Assembly: GCA_023459875.1 (NCBI GenBank)
Contig: JAEWRY010000047.1
Location: forward strand, 1 to 52,665
Direction: 5' to 3'
Source of the DNA: Bacillota bacterium
GTDB lineage: Bacteria; Bacillota; Clostridia; Oscillospirales; Oscillospiraceae
Length of the DNA stretch: 52,665 nucleotides
Shown here: one piece after another, positions 43,813 through 52,604 of the stretch
Layout: every line of letters begins with the position of its first letter
Position numbering within the stretch: position 1 is the stretch's first letter
Translations under genes and position numbers: made by a program
Notes under the pieces: generated by a model
Told to the model about the DNA's origin: nothing
Database searches by the model: none
What the model saw: only the letters and a program-made list of their open reading frames with translations

Positions 43813-44817
43813 TTGAAAAGCAAAGGCGGAAAGTACGTGTTCTGGGGCATGGTGCTGGCGGTCGGCGTGGTGATCGAGGTTCTTGGCAGCACCGGCGTTT
43901 TCAACGGGTATGTGATGCAGGTCATAGAGCTTATGGGCATCAACTCCATTCTGGTGGCAAGCCTCAATCTCATTAACGGCTTTCTCGGAGAGTTCGCCAT
44001 CGGGCACGCGGGATTCATGGCGTCCGGCGCCTATATTTCGGCCATTGGCACCGTGATGTTTCACGTCCCCTTCGCCCTGGCCATGCTGATCGGCGGCATT
44101 TTTACGGCGGTTCTGGCTTATCTTATCGGCATCCCCGCGTTTAAAACCTCGGGGGACTATCTGGCGGTCATCACCCTGGGCTTCAACATGATCATTGTCA
44201 ATCTGCTCAATAACATCGATTATATCGGCGGCCCTCGCGGAATGGTGGGACTGCCCAAAAGCACGAATTTTATCTGGGTTTTCTCCGTCGCCGTGCTGAC
44301 CATCGTGATTCTGCGCAACCTCATCTACTCCAACTACGGCCGCACGTGGATCTCCATCCGCGAGGACGGGATCGCCGCGGAGATGATGGGAATCAACGTT
44401 GTGAAATCCAAGCTCATGGCGTTTGCCGTCTCCGGCTTTTTCGCGGGGCTTGCCGGCGCCATGTGGGGACATATGATGCAGTACATCAATCCCTCCAGCT
44501 TTACTTATGTGAAGTCGACGGATATGCTCATCATGCTCTATCTGGGCGGAGTCAGCAGCCTGTCCGGGTCCGTACTAGGCGCCGTTCTGCTCACCGGCCT
44601 TCTGGAAGGCCTGCGCAATCTGGGCGTGTGGCGCATGGTCATCAGTCCGCTCATTCTCATTATTATCATGCTGCGCCGTCCCCAGGGCATCATGGGCAAC
44701 CGGGAGCCCCGCGCTCTGCTGCCAAAGGAAGCGAGCGTCCCCAGGAGCGACGCCAAAAAAACCAAGCGCACTCTTGTTTCGATTTCGCAGCTGATATCCT
44801 TAAGGAAAGGCGGGTAA
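43813..44817 (+). CDS. livM: LivM-like ABC transporter permease
   Basis: 334 residues from a TTG at 43813 (AGGTGAA upstream). About nine hydrophobic segments; LivM marks are NLINGFLGEFAIGHAGFMAS, TSGDYLAVITLGF and the coupling loop WISIREDGIAAEMMGINVV. It pairs with LivH. The basic C-terminal tail (PKEASVPRSDAKKTKR) is cytoplasmic. Confidence 0.94.
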   Translation: MKSKGGKYVFWGMVLAVGVVIEVLGSTGVFNGYVMQVIELMGINSILVASLNLINGFLGEFAIGHAGFMASGAYISAIGTVMFHVPFALAMLIGGIFTAVLAYLIGIPAFKTSGDYLAVITLGFNMIIVNLLNNIDYIGGPRGMVGLPKSTNFIWVFSVAVLTIVILRNLIYSNYGRTWISIREDGIAAEMMGINVVKSKLMAFAVSGFFAGLAGAMWGHMMQYINPSSFTYVKSTDMLIMLYLGGVSSLSGSVLGAVLLTGLLEGLRNLGVWRMVISPLILIIIMLRRPQGIMGNREPRALLPKEASVPRSDAKKTKRTLVSISQLISLRKGG

Positions 44818-44825
44818 GTCGAGCT

Positions 44826-45593
44826 ATGAGCCTATTGTACGCTGATAACTGCTCCATCCAATTCAAAGGACTCAAAGCCGTCTCCGGCTTCAGCCTCGAA
44901 CTCAACGAGGGCGAGCTGGTCGGCCTCATCGGGCCCAACGGCGCGGGCAAGACAACGGTGTTCAACATGCTTTCCGGCGTCTATGTACCCACGGAAGGCA
45001 AGATCACCTTTGACGGAAAAGAAATTACCAAAAAGACCTCCTGGGAGATTAACCGCGGCGGCATCGCCCGCACTTTCCAGAATATCCGTCTTTTTGGAAA
45101 CATGACCGTTTTCGACAACATCCGCACGGCGCTCAATTACCGCATTAACTACAATATGGTGGACGCCATTCTCCGCTTGCACAAGTTTAAGCAGGAGGAG
45201 GAGCGGGTCGCCAAGGAGAGCATGGACCTGCTGGCGCTCTTTAAGCTGGACGGCAAAAAGGACCTCTTAGCCCGCAACCTGCCTTACGGCGAGCAGAGGC
45301 GTCTTGAAATCGCCCGCGCGCTTGCGACCAAGCCCAGACTGCTCCTCCTGGATGAGCCCTCGGCCGGCATGAACACCAGTGAGAGCAAAGAGCTTATGAA
45401 CCTCATCAGCTGGATCCGCAAGGAGTTCAATCTCACTATCCTGCTTATTGAGCACAATATGCCCCTGGTCATTGGGATTTGCGAGCGGATCAAGGTTTTG
45501 AGCTTCGGCGAAACCCTTGCCGAGGGAACGCCCGACGAGATCCTCAATAACAAGCTGGTGCTCGATGCCTATCTGGGCGCGGAGGAGGATTAA
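44826..45593 (+). CDS. livG: LivG-like ABC transporter ATPase
   Basis: 255 residues from the ATG at 44826. Walker A GPNGAGKTTVFNMLSG, signature NLPYGEQRRLEIARAL (the LPYGEQ form normal for LivG), Walker B LLLDEPSAGMN, H-loop LIEHNM. It overlaps no neighbour and is followed 2 bp later by livF. Confidence 0.95.
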   Translation: MSLLYADNCSIQFKGLKAVSGFSLELNEGELVGLIGPNGAGKTTVFNMLSGVYVPTEGKITFDGKEITKKTSWEINRGGIARTFQNIRLFGNMTVFDNIRTALNYRINYNMVDAILRLHKFKQEEERVAKESMDLLALFKLDGKKDLLARNLPYGEQRRLEIARALATKPRLLLLDEPSAGMNTSESKELMNLISWIRKEFNLTILLIEHNMPLVIGICERIKVLSFGETLAEGTPDEILNNKLVLDAYLGAEED

Positions 45594-45595
45594 CC

Positions 45596-46309
45596 ATGTC
45601 ATTTTTAAGTGTGGAGGACCTGAAGGTCAATTACGGGGCGATCACGGCGATCCGAAACATCAGTCTTCACGTGGAGCAGGGGGAGATCGTCACCCTCATC
45701 GGCGCCAACGGCGCGGGTAAGTCCACCATCCTGCGAACCATTACGGGGCTGGTTGCCCCCGCCGAAGGCAGGGTCGTTTTTCAGGGCAAGGATTTTTCCA
45801 AGGTCAAGGCCGATCAGATCGTCTCCCTGGGCATCACCCACGTGCCCGAGGGCCGCGGCATGTTCATGAATCTCACCGTGATGGAAAATCTGGAGCTGGC
45901 TACCTGGACCCGGCGCAAGGACAAGGTGCAGGTGAAGGAGGATTACGACCAGGTGTTCTCCCTCTTCCCACGCCTCCTGGAGCGCAGAACCCAGAAAGCC
46001 GCCACCCTCTCGGGCGGCGAGCAGCAGATGCTCGCCGTGGCCAGAGCCATGATGTCCCACGGACAGCTCATGCTGCTCGACGAGCCTTCCATGGGGCTGG
46101 CCCCCATCCTCGTCAAAGAGATATTCCATGTGCTCAGGAACATTAACCGCCAGGGGACAACCATTCTGCTGGTGGAACAAAACGCCCACATGGCGCTCAA
46201 AATCGCCAACCGGGCGTACATTCTCGAAACCGGAAACATCGTCATGGAGGGGGACGCCAAGGAGCTTGACAACGATCCCCGGGTGAAGAAAGCGTACATG
46301 GGCGGATAA
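45596..46309 (+). CDS. livF: LivF-like ABC transporter ATPase
   Basis: 237 residues. Walker A GANGAGKSTILRTITG, signature LSGGEQQMLAVARAMM, Walker B LLDEPSMGLAP, H-loop LVEQNAHMAL, all intact. It forms the ATPase heterodimer with LivG. Last transporter gene, followed by a terminator at 46373. Confidence 0.95.
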   Translation: MSFLSVEDLKVNYGAITAIRNISLHVEQGEIVTLIGANGAGKSTILRTITGLVAPAEGRVVFQGKDFSKVKADQIVSLGITHVPEGRGMFMNLTVMENLELATWTRRKDKVQVKEDYDQVFSLFPRLLERRTQKAATLSGGEQQMLAVARAMMSHGQLMLLDEPSMGLAPILVKEIFHVLRNINRQGTTILLVEQNAHMALKIANRAYILETGNIVMEGDAKELDNDPRVKKAYMGG

Positions 46310-46372
46310 AAAGGCTGCTTCCGGAGGTCTTCACCTTTATTGCCAAATCCCGAAAACAAAACGAAGACAAAG

Positions 46373-46417
46373 CCTGAGGGTACGCCCAAACGTATCCTTG
46401 GGTTCTGTTTGCTTTTT
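46373..46417 (+). terminator. Terminator of the Liv operon
   Basis: A 12-bp stem with three G-U or U-G pairs (CCTGAGGGTACG, 46373-46384, with CGTATCCTTGGG, 46391-46402) followed by a T-rich run TTCTGTTTGCTTTTTT. Probably partial, separating the transporter from the enzyme genes. Confidence 0.6.
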
Positions 46418-46515
46418 TGGAGTATCTCCGGCTGACTTTGCAAGTTTAGAAAAAGAATTATGCAAAAATACGAAAAAGTATGTTTCCCCGGCACATAGCA
46501 TTCTTTCAAATCCAT

Positions 46516-46524
46516 GGTATAGTT
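46516..46524 (+). promoter_or_regulatory. Candidate extended -10 promoter for the aminotransferase genes
   Basis: TGG-TATAGT has an extended -10 shape, about 107 bp before the aminotransferase start; the -35 region is poor. Between it and the gene, 46535-46557 carries a short CTGCGG hexamer repeat (about 3.5 units). Otherwise 46418-46630 holds nothing recognised. Confidence 0.35.
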
Positions 46525-46630
46525 ATTTCGTAACTGCGGCTGCGGCTGCGGCTGCCACGCGGCAAAAAAATCCGACCGCCGGCGTGAGGGCCGCGGCGCA
46601 TAAACCAAAATAGAAAGGGCAGAGACTACA

Positions 46631-47968
46631 ATGAGTAACGGGATGAGCGCTAACGAAATCCGCGAGAAATCAAAAAAATACAATCTGCATTCCTGGAGCG
46701 TTCAGGGTCCGCTGAACCCTGTGGTTGTAACAAAAGCCGACGGTATCTATTTCTGGGACGGGGACGGAAAAAAGTACTACGACATGTCCTCCCAGCTTGT
46801 GAACCTCAACATTGGATACGGCAACAAAAAGGTGATCGAGGCGATCAAGGTCCAGGCCGATAAACTGGCGTATATCAGCCCCGCCTATGCCATCGACGTG
46901 CGCTCGGAGCTGGCCGAGAAAGTCATCGAGGTCGCGCCCGACAATATGGGCAAGGTCTTCTTCACCCTGGGCGGCGCGGACGCCAACGAAAATGCTATTA
47001 AAATTGCAAAGCTCTATACGGGAAGATTCAAAATATTCTCCAGGTACCGCTCCTATCACGGCTCTACATACGGCGCCGCCAACCTGACGGGCGAGCCGAG
47101 AAGGTACGCCTGCGAACCGGGTATTCCGGGCTTCGTAAAGTTCTTCGATCCCTACCTCTACCGCGCGGGTATCGAGTTTGAGAGCGAAGAAGCGGGCGGT
47201 AAGTACTACGTAGACAAGCTGCGCGAGCAGATTGTCTACGAAGGCGCCGAATCGGTCGCCGCCATTGTACTCGAAACCGTCACGGGCAGCAACGGCATCA
47301 TCATCCCGCCCAAAGGCTATCTGCAGGGCGTACGGCAAATCTGCGACGAATTCGGCATCATGATGGTCTGCGACGAGGTCATGGCCGGCTGGGGCCGCAC
47401 GGGTGAATGGTTCGCCGTGGATAACTTCGGCGTGAAGCCCGACATCATCACATTTGCAAAGGGCATCACCTGCGGCTATGTTCCTCTGGGCGGCGTCATC
47501 GTGAGCAAGGCCATCGCCGCCCATTTCGAGAACAACCTCCTCAACTGCGGACTTACCTACAGCGCGCACCCCATCAGCTGCGCGGCGGGTCTCGCCACCC
47601 TGGACGTTTACAGGGAGGAGCACCTCATCGAGAACGCGAAAAATATGGGCGCTGTTCTGGGCAAGGCGCTTGAAGCGCTCAAGGTTAAGCACACCTGTGT
47701 GGGAGACGTGAGGTACATCGGCCTCTTCGCGGCGGTTGAGCTGATTAAGGACACCAAGACCAAGGAAGCCATGGTCCCCTACGGAAAGGACCCGGAAAAG
47801 ATCATGCCGAAGCTCGTGGGTATGCTCAAGCAGAAGGGCTTCTCCACCTATTCCCACGAAAACTCAATTCTTGTAGCCCCGCCCCTCATCATCCGGGAGC
47901 ACGAAATCGCGGAAGCCATGGCCATGCTGGACGAGGTCCTCACCTATGCGGACACGCTGGCGAAATAA
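46631..47968 (+). CDS. Class III omega-aminotransferase (beta-alanine/taurine type)
   Basis: 445 residues; PLP enzyme of fold type I. PLP-binding Lys277 (TFAKGITCGYVPLGG), cofactor Asp in MMVCDEVMAGWGRTG, and the motif set FFTLGGADANENAIKIAKLY, RYRSYHGSTYGA and EPGIPGFVKFFDPYLYR of taurine, beta-alanine and related omega-amino acid transaminases. It moves the terminal amino group to pyruvate or 2-oxoglutarate, leaving a semialdehyde. The next gene, a CoA-acylating semialdehyde dehydrogenase, points to beta-alanine or beta-aminoisobutyrate; taurine remains possible. A second in-frame ATG lies 18 bases in; AAAGGG sits before the first. Confidence 0.9.
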   Translation: MSNGMSANEIREKSKKYNLHSWSVQGPLNPVVVTKADGIYFWDGDGKKYYDMSSQLVNLNIGYGNKKVIEAIKVQADKLAYISPAYAIDVRSELAEKVIEVAPDNMGKVFFTLGGADANENAIKIAKLYTGRFKIFSRYRSYHGSTYGAANLTGEPRRYACEPGIPGFVKFFDPYLYRAGIEFESEEAGGKYYVDKLREQIVYEGAESVAAIVLETVTGSNGIIIPPKGYLQGVRQICDEFGIMMVCDEVMAGWGRTGEWFAVDNFGVKPDIITFAKGITCGYVPLGGVIVSKAIAAHFENNLLNCGLTYSAHPISCAAGLATLDVYREEHLIENAKNMGAVLGKALEALKVKHTCVGDVRYIGLFAAVELIKDTKTKEAMVPYGKDPEKIMPKLVGMLKQKGFSTYSHENSILVAPPLIIREHEIAEAMAMLDEVLTYADTLAK

Positions 47969-47989
47969 CACGTATTGGAGGACGGAAGA

Positions 47990-49513
47990 ATGAGCGAAAT
48001 TCAAAAGCTTAAATATCTGGCGGGCGGAAAATGGTGCGAATCCAAGGCCTCGGAGTACATGAACGTTTCCGACCCCAGCACCGGTGAGGTCATCGCCCAC
48101 GCCCCCTGCTGCACCGAAGAGGAAATCAACGAGGCCGTAAAATGCGCCAAAGAGGCCTTTAAAAGCTGGTCCGAGACCCCGGTCATGAAGCGGGCCCAGG
48201 TGGTTTTCAAATTCAGGGACCTGCTGAGCGAGCACATGGATGAGCTCACCTATATGGTGGCGCGGGAAAACGGAAAGGTCTGGGAAGAGGCCCAAGGCGA
48301 TATGCTTAAGGTCAAGGAGCCCATCGAGCTGGCCTGCGGCATCCCCACTCTCATGATGGGCGAGTCCCTCATGAACACTTCGCCCGGATACGACACCGTG
48401 CTCTACCGGGAATCGGTAGGCGTCTACGTGGGCATCGCCCCCTTCAACTTCCCGGGCATGATCCCAATGGGCTGGATGACGCCCCTGTGCGTCGCGGCGG
48501 GCAACACCATTGTCATCAAGGCCAACCAGCAGACCCCCATGACGGCCATGCGGTGCGCCGAGCTTTGGCAGGAAGCCGGACTTCCCGACGGCGTTTTGAA
48601 CCTCGTGACCTGCACCAATGAAAACGCCGAACTGTTTTTGAAGCACCCGGACGTGCGGGGAATCACCTTCGTCGGTTCCACAGCCGTGGGCCTTCATATC
48701 TACTCCACCGCCGCCGCCAACGGCAAGCGCGTGCAGGCACTGTGCGCGGCGAAAAACCACGGTCTGGTGCTGGAGGATGCATCCCTTGAGCGGACCGCCA
48801 GAGGCATTATCAACTCCTCCTTCGGCTGCGCGGGCGAGCGGTGCATGGCATTGTCGGTGGTCGTGGCCCAGGAGAGCATTGCCGACAAGCTCGTAAGCCT
48901 CATTGTGGAGTACGCCAAGGAGCTTAACATCGGGCCCGCCTACATGAAGTCCTCCCAGCTAGGCCCCGTCGTCTCAGCCGACCGCAAAAACGCCATTCTC
49001 GGCTGGATCGAAAAGGGCCTCAAAGAAGGGGCCACCCTGGCCCTCGACGGGCGCGGTGTGACCGTCCCCGGATACGAAAAGGGCTTCTACCTGGGCCCCA
49101 CGGTCCTCGACCATGTTTCCCCCGCTATGACGGTGGGCGATCAGGAGATTTTTGGGCCGGTGCTCTGCGTCAAACGGGTGAAGGACTTTGAAGAAGGGCT
49201 TGCCCTCATGAACAGCAATCCCTACGCCAACGGCTCCTGCATTTTCACCGAGAGCGGCTACTACAGCCGCGAGTTCGCCAAAAGGACCCACGGCGGCATG
49301 GTGGGCATCAACGTAGGCATTCCCGTGCCAGCGGGTGTCTTCCCGTTCACGGGACACAAGAACTCCTTCTTCGGCGACCTGCACACCCTGGGCAAGGACG
49401 GCGTGAGGTTCTACACCGAAACAAAAGCGGTGACCACCCATTGGTTTGACGAGGAAGAAATGAAGAAAACCAAGGTCGATACCTGGGACGGCTCCGTCGG
49501 CGGCGGCAAGTAA
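47990..49513 (+). CDS. mmsA: CoA-acylating methylmalonate/malonate-semialdehyde dehydrogenase
   Basis: 507 residues from the ATG at 47990 (GGAGGA 7 bases upstream). Aldehyde dehydrogenase fold with the MmsA marks: IAPFNFPGMIPMGWMTPLCV, ITFVGSTAVG, catalytic Cys285 in the family-specific AGERCMALS, and EIFGPVLCV. MmsA enzymes convert malonate or methylmalonate semialdehyde with CoA and NAD to acetyl- or propionyl-CoA plus CO2. It directly follows the transaminase, which would supply the semialdehyde. The N-terminal LGGKNH-type stretch reads LCAAKNHG here, so substrate range may vary. Confidence 0.92.
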   Translation: MSEIQKLKYLAGGKWCESKASEYMNVSDPSTGEVIAHAPCCTEEEINEAVKCAKEAFKSWSETPVMKRAQVVFKFRDLLSEHMDELTYMVARENGKVWEEAQGDMLKVKEPIELACGIPTLMMGESLMNTSPGYDTVLYRESVGVYVGIAPFNFPGMIPMGWMTPLCVAAGNTIVIKANQQTPMTAMRCAELWQEAGLPDGVLNLVTCTNENAELFLKHPDVRGITFVGSTAVGLHIYSTAAANGKRVQALCAAKNHGLVLEDASLERTARGIINSSFGCAGERCMALSVVVAQESIADKLVSLIVEYAKELNIGPAYMKSSQLGPVVSADRKNAILGWIEKGLKEGATLALDGRGVTVPGYEKGFYLGPTVLDHVSPAMTVGDQEIFGPVLCVKRVKDFEEGLALMNSNPYANGSCIFTESGYYSREFAKRTHGGMVGINVGIPVPAGVFPFTGHKNSFFGDLHTLGKDGVRFYTETKAVTTHWFDEEEMKKTKVDTWDGSVGGGK

Positions 49514-49539
49514 GGCTCGGGCGTCAAATTCAATACCGA

Positions 49540-49574
49540 AAAACAGCCGCCGGGGCGTTGCCCCGGCGGCTGTT
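49540..49574. terminator. Bidirectional terminator between mmsA and the PucR-type gene
   Basis: A perfect 16-bp stem (AAACAGCCGCCGGGGC with GCCCCGGCGGCTGTTT, 3-base loop) with A and T runs on the flanks, placed exactly between two converging genes. Confidence 0.9.
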
Positions 49575-49578
49575 TATC

Positions 49579-50742
49579 TTACGGCTGATTCATATCGGGC
49601 GAAAGGACGTCGTACAGAAGCAGGGCGGTCATCAGCTCGCTCTTGACGCGCAGGGAGGAAAGCCTGCGCCCAAGCAGCTCTTCGAGCTTATTGAGCTTGT
49701 AAACGGCGGTGTTCTTATGGATAAAAAGCTTCTGGCTGGTTTTGACGATGCTGCCGTCGTTATCCAGATAAACGCGCAGAAGCTCCATATAATTGGTGTC
49801 ATTTATTTTATCGTACTCCTCCAGGGGCCGGAAGAGCGCGCGGCAGGACCCCAGCAGTTCTTCGCTGCCCTCCAGGTCCAGAAGGCTTTTGTAAATTCCC
49901 AGAGAGGAGAATTCCGCGAACCGTTCGCCTTCCATGCGCTTCATGAGCTTCGCCGTGAGCCGGGCCTCGCGGAAGCTCCGGCCCAGCAGGCTCAGATCGC
50001 CGTAAAAATTGCCGATGCCTATGCTGACGCCACCCTTTTTGAGGCCGGGTATCCAATCGCCCATCAGCTCCCTGATGATGCCGCCGTAACAGAAGTTCGC
50101 ATCCGTTTTTCTCACGGCCACATAGACCAGCTGTCCGTTCAGCTCATAGGAAAAGCACTTGTAAAAGGAATAGACCAGCCTGCCGCTCATGCCCAGGGCG
50201 AGGGGGGAACCCTCTGAGGCTCCGTCCACCACGATGACGCCGTATGAAAAATTCTTGGCGAACCCGTCGCCGGCGAGCTTTGCTGAGGCTTCGGCTGCAC
50301 CGTCCCCCGAGAGGAGAAGGCTCAAAAACAGGTCGCTTGTTTTGCCGGTCCCCTGATTTTTTATGAGATAGTTGCAGATGATCTGGGTGATGTCCGCCAG
50401 CCGGATTTCCCACGGAATCGTCAGGATGGGGTAATGATTCCGCTCAGCGTAGTCTATCACCTCGGGGGGGATGGAACCGATATAGGGGCCCAGGTTAATG
50501 ACGTTGCCGGCGGCTCCGGCGGCATGGCTGCCGCGGATGAGCCGCAGCAGTTTTTCGCCGTCCTGCTTGATTTCCACCCCCGTGGAAAAGACCAACTCGG
50601 ATCGGTTGACGAATTTGACCAGATCGGGGCTTTCGATGGTGTTGATCCAGACAACGTCGTGGGAAAGGCCCTTTTCCCCCGCCGCCACATGAACACAGTC
50701 AAGCTGCGTACAGTTCAAAAGCTCTCCCAGTTTCACAGACAT
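49579..50742 (-). CDS. PucR-family transcriptional regulator
   Basis: 387 residues from the ATG at 50742 (AAGGGG upstream; a GTG one codon earlier is also possible). The PucR N-terminal sensor domain (about 8-125; GLSHDVVWINTIESPDLVKF, NHYPILTIPWE) is followed by a degenerate cyclase-like middle region and the C-terminal PucR helix-turn-helix (LRVYLDNDGSIVKTSQKLFI, HKNTAVYKLNKLEELLGR). The family controls purine, amino-acid and related catabolic genes, usually next to them. It converges on mmsA and diverges from the Lrp gene, so regulation of the omega-amino acid genes is likely. Confidence 0.9.
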   Translation of the reverse strand: MSVKLGELLNCTQLDCVHVAAGEKGLSHDVVWINTIESPDLVKFVNRSELVFSTGVEIKQDGEKLLRLIRGSHAAGAAGNVINLGPYIGSIPPEVIDYAERNHYPILTIPWEIRLADITQIICNYLIKNQGTGKTSDLFLSLLLSGDGAAEASAKLAGDGFAKNFSYGVIVVDGASEGSPLALGMSGRLVYSFYKCFSYELNGQLVYVAVRKTDANFCYGGIIRELMGDWIPGLKKGGVSIGIGNFYGDLSLLGRSFREARLTAKLMKRMEGERFAEFSSLGIYKSLLDLEGSEELLGSCRALFRPLEEYDKINDTNYMELLRVYLDNDGSIVKTSQKLFIHKNTAVYKLNKLEELLGRRLSSLRVKSELMTALLLYDVLSPDMNQP

Positions 50743-50785
50743 CACTCAATCGCCCCTTATGATACGCCCCCGCATTTTACCATAC

Positions 50786-50815
50786 ATTATACTATATTAT
50801 AAAAAGTGGCGTCAA
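50786..50815 (-). promoter_or_regulatory. Promoter of the PucR-type gene
   Basis: On the minus strand TTGACG (50815-50810), 18 bases, perfect TATAAT (50791-50786), about 44 bp from the start codon. Confidence 0.6.
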
Positions 50816-50951
50816 GCGGGCGGGCCGCCCCAGGCAGACGAACCTGTGAAGCTAAAAATTACGTGTAAACCGCCCCGACAGAATGCCATAAAAAAATATT
50901 TTTTTAGTTTTTTAAAAAGTCAATAATATATCCTGATTATTAATTGATATA

Positions 50952-50980
50952 TTGAAAATATTATAGTAATATATTATTAT
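50952..50980 (+). promoter_or_regulatory. Promoter of the Lrp/AsnC and ald genes
   Basis: TTGAAA (50952-50957), 17 bases, TATTAT (50975-50980), followed by GGAGG at 50996-51000 and the ATG at 51006. The surrounding 50930-50990 is very AT-rich with loose inverted repeats, a setting typical for Lrp-family autoregulation. Confidence 0.5.
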
Positions 50981-51005
50981 ATTAATAATTATTCCGGAGG
51001 TATCT

Positions 51006-51452
51006 ATGGACGGACTGGACATGGAAATTCTGAAGGTCCTACAAAAGAACGCGCGCTCCTCTCTGTCCGAAATCGGGCAGAAGGTGAACCTGTCGGTCTC
51101 GGCCGTGGGCGAACGGGTGAAAAAACTGGAGGCGTCCGGCGTGATCGACCGGTACGTGGCCATTGTGAACGGCAGCTTCTTTCACAAGGATCTGACGGCG
51201 TTCATGTTCATCAGCCTGGAGAACCCCAGCTATATCGATAGCTTTCAGGAATTTGTACGGGGCGAAAACGACATTTTGGCGTGCCATTACATCACCGGCA
51301 ATTACGACTATGTGCTCAAGGTCGTTACCAACAACCCGGCCACCCTGGAAACCCTCCTTAATAAAATCAAAAGCGTGCCGGGCATCATCAAGACCTACAC
51401 CAACGTCGTGCTAGCCACCTGTAAAAACAACGAATCGGTCTTTCCGGAATAG
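51006..51452 (+). CDS. Lrp/AsnC-family regulator
   Basis: 148 residues, normal length. N-terminal helix-turn-helix (LDMEILKVLQKNARSSLSEI, LSVSAVGERVKKLEASGVID) and C-terminal RAM ligand domain (ILACHYITGNYDYVLKVVTN, VPGIIKTYTNVVLA). Members often control alanine dehydrogenase in response to alanine or leucine; ald starts 28 bp downstream. GGAGG upstream. Confidence 0.93.
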   Translation: MDGLDMEILKVLQKNARSSLSEIGQKVNLSVSAVGERVKKLEASGVIDRYVAIVNGSFFHKDLTAFMFISLENPSYIDSFQEFVRGENDILACHYITGNYDYVLKVVTNNPATLETLLNKIKSVPGIIKTYTNVVLATCKNNESVFPE

Positions 51453-51479
51453 TAATTTTGTTGTTAAAGAAGGATCTAT

Positions 51480-52604
51480 ATGGTCATCGGTGTCATTAAG
51501 GAAATCAAGAACAACGAGTTCCGAGTCGGTCTTACTCCGGCGGGCACGCATCTGCTGGCCGGAAAAGGGCACACGGTAATCGTCGAAGCGGGAGCGGGCA
51601 TCGGCAGCGGCTTTTCGGATGAAGAGTACGCGCGCGCGGGCGCCGAACTTTCGGGTGACAAAAAAGGGATTTTCGATCGTGCGGACATTATCGTGAAGGT
51701 CAAGGAGCCTCTTGAGGCGGAATACGGGCTGTTCCGCGAAGGCCAAGCGCTCTTTACCTATCTCCACCTGGCTCCCAACCCCTCCCTTGCGGGGATGCTG
51801 CTGGAGAAAAGGGTCACGGGCATCGCCTTTGAAACGGTGGAGCTGGTCGGCGGCGCTCTACCCCTTCTGGCACCCATGAGCGAGGTGGCCGGGCGGATGG
51901 CCGTCCAGGTGGGCGCGAACCTCCTGCAGAAAACCAGCGGCGGCAGCGGCGTGCTCCTGGGCGGCGTGGCGGGGGTCACGCCCGGCCATGTGGTGATCGT
52001 CGGCGCCGGCACAGTGGGCACCAACGCGGCAAAAATGGCCGTGGGCCTGGGGGCGCGGGTGACGGTGCTGGATATCTGCCTTCCCCGCCTCAGGTATATT
52101 GACGATGTGTTCGGCGGGCGCGTGAACACCTTGTTCTGCAGTCCCTACAACGCGGCCGAATCAGTTAAGACCGCCGATCTGCTGATCGGCGCGGTGCTGG
52201 TGCCCGGGAAGAGCACGCCGAAGATCGTCAGCGCCGAGATGGTGAAAACCATGAAAAATGGCTCGGTCATCGTGGACGTGGCCGTCGATCAGGGCGGCTC
52301 CATCGAGACAGCCGACCACGCCACCACCCACGACGACCCCTTCTACGAGCGCTTCGGCGTTCTGCACTATTCGGTGGCCAACATGCCTGGAGCCGTTCCG
52401 AGGACCTCCACCCTCGCGCTGGAATCGGCCACACTGCCCTACTTAGAGAGCCTCGCCACCAAGGGCGTGTCCCGCGCCCTTCTGGAGGACGCCGCCCTTT
52501 TACGGGGGCTTAACACCGCCGGAGGCTTCATGACCTGCAAAAACGCAGCCGACAGCCTGCACATGAGCTGCGCCGACCCCCGGAAGATGGCGGAAACCCT
52601 CTGA
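51480..52604 (+). CDS. ald: Alanine dehydrogenase
   Basis: 374 residues, full family length. Starts MVIGVIKEIKNNEFRVGLTP; substrate Lys75 (IVKVKEP) and catalytic His96 (FTYLHLAPN); Rossmann motif VVIVGAGTVGTNAAKMA; C-terminal NMPGAVPRTSTLAL. It oxidises L-alanine to pyruvate and ammonia with NAD. Beside a pyruvate-dependent transaminase it would regenerate pyruvate and release ammonium, a pairing known for taurine and beta-alanine catabolism. Confidence 0.96.
   Translation: MVIGVIKEIKNNEFRVGLTPAGTHLLAGKGHTVIVEAGAGIGSGFSDEEYARAGAELSGDKKGIFDRADIIVKVKEPLEAEYGLFREGQALFTYLHLAPNPSLAGMLLEKRVTGIAFETVELVGGALPLLAPMSEVAGRMAVQVGANLLQKTSGGSGVLLGGVAGVTPGHVVIVGAGTVGTNAAKMAVGLGARVTVLDICLPRLRYIDDVFGGRVNTLFCSPYNAAESVKTADLLIGAVLVPGKSTPKIVSAEMVKTMKNGSVIVDVAVDQGGSIETADHATTHDDPFYERFGVLHYSVANMPGAVPRTSTLALESATLPYLESLATKGVSRALLEDAALLRGLNTAGGFMTCKNAADSLHMSCADPRKMAETL

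Noticed and set aside
46535..46557. CTGCGG hexamer repeat taken as a possible regulatory repeat
   Set aside because: Only about 3.5 units in a GC-rich spot; too short to support a function.
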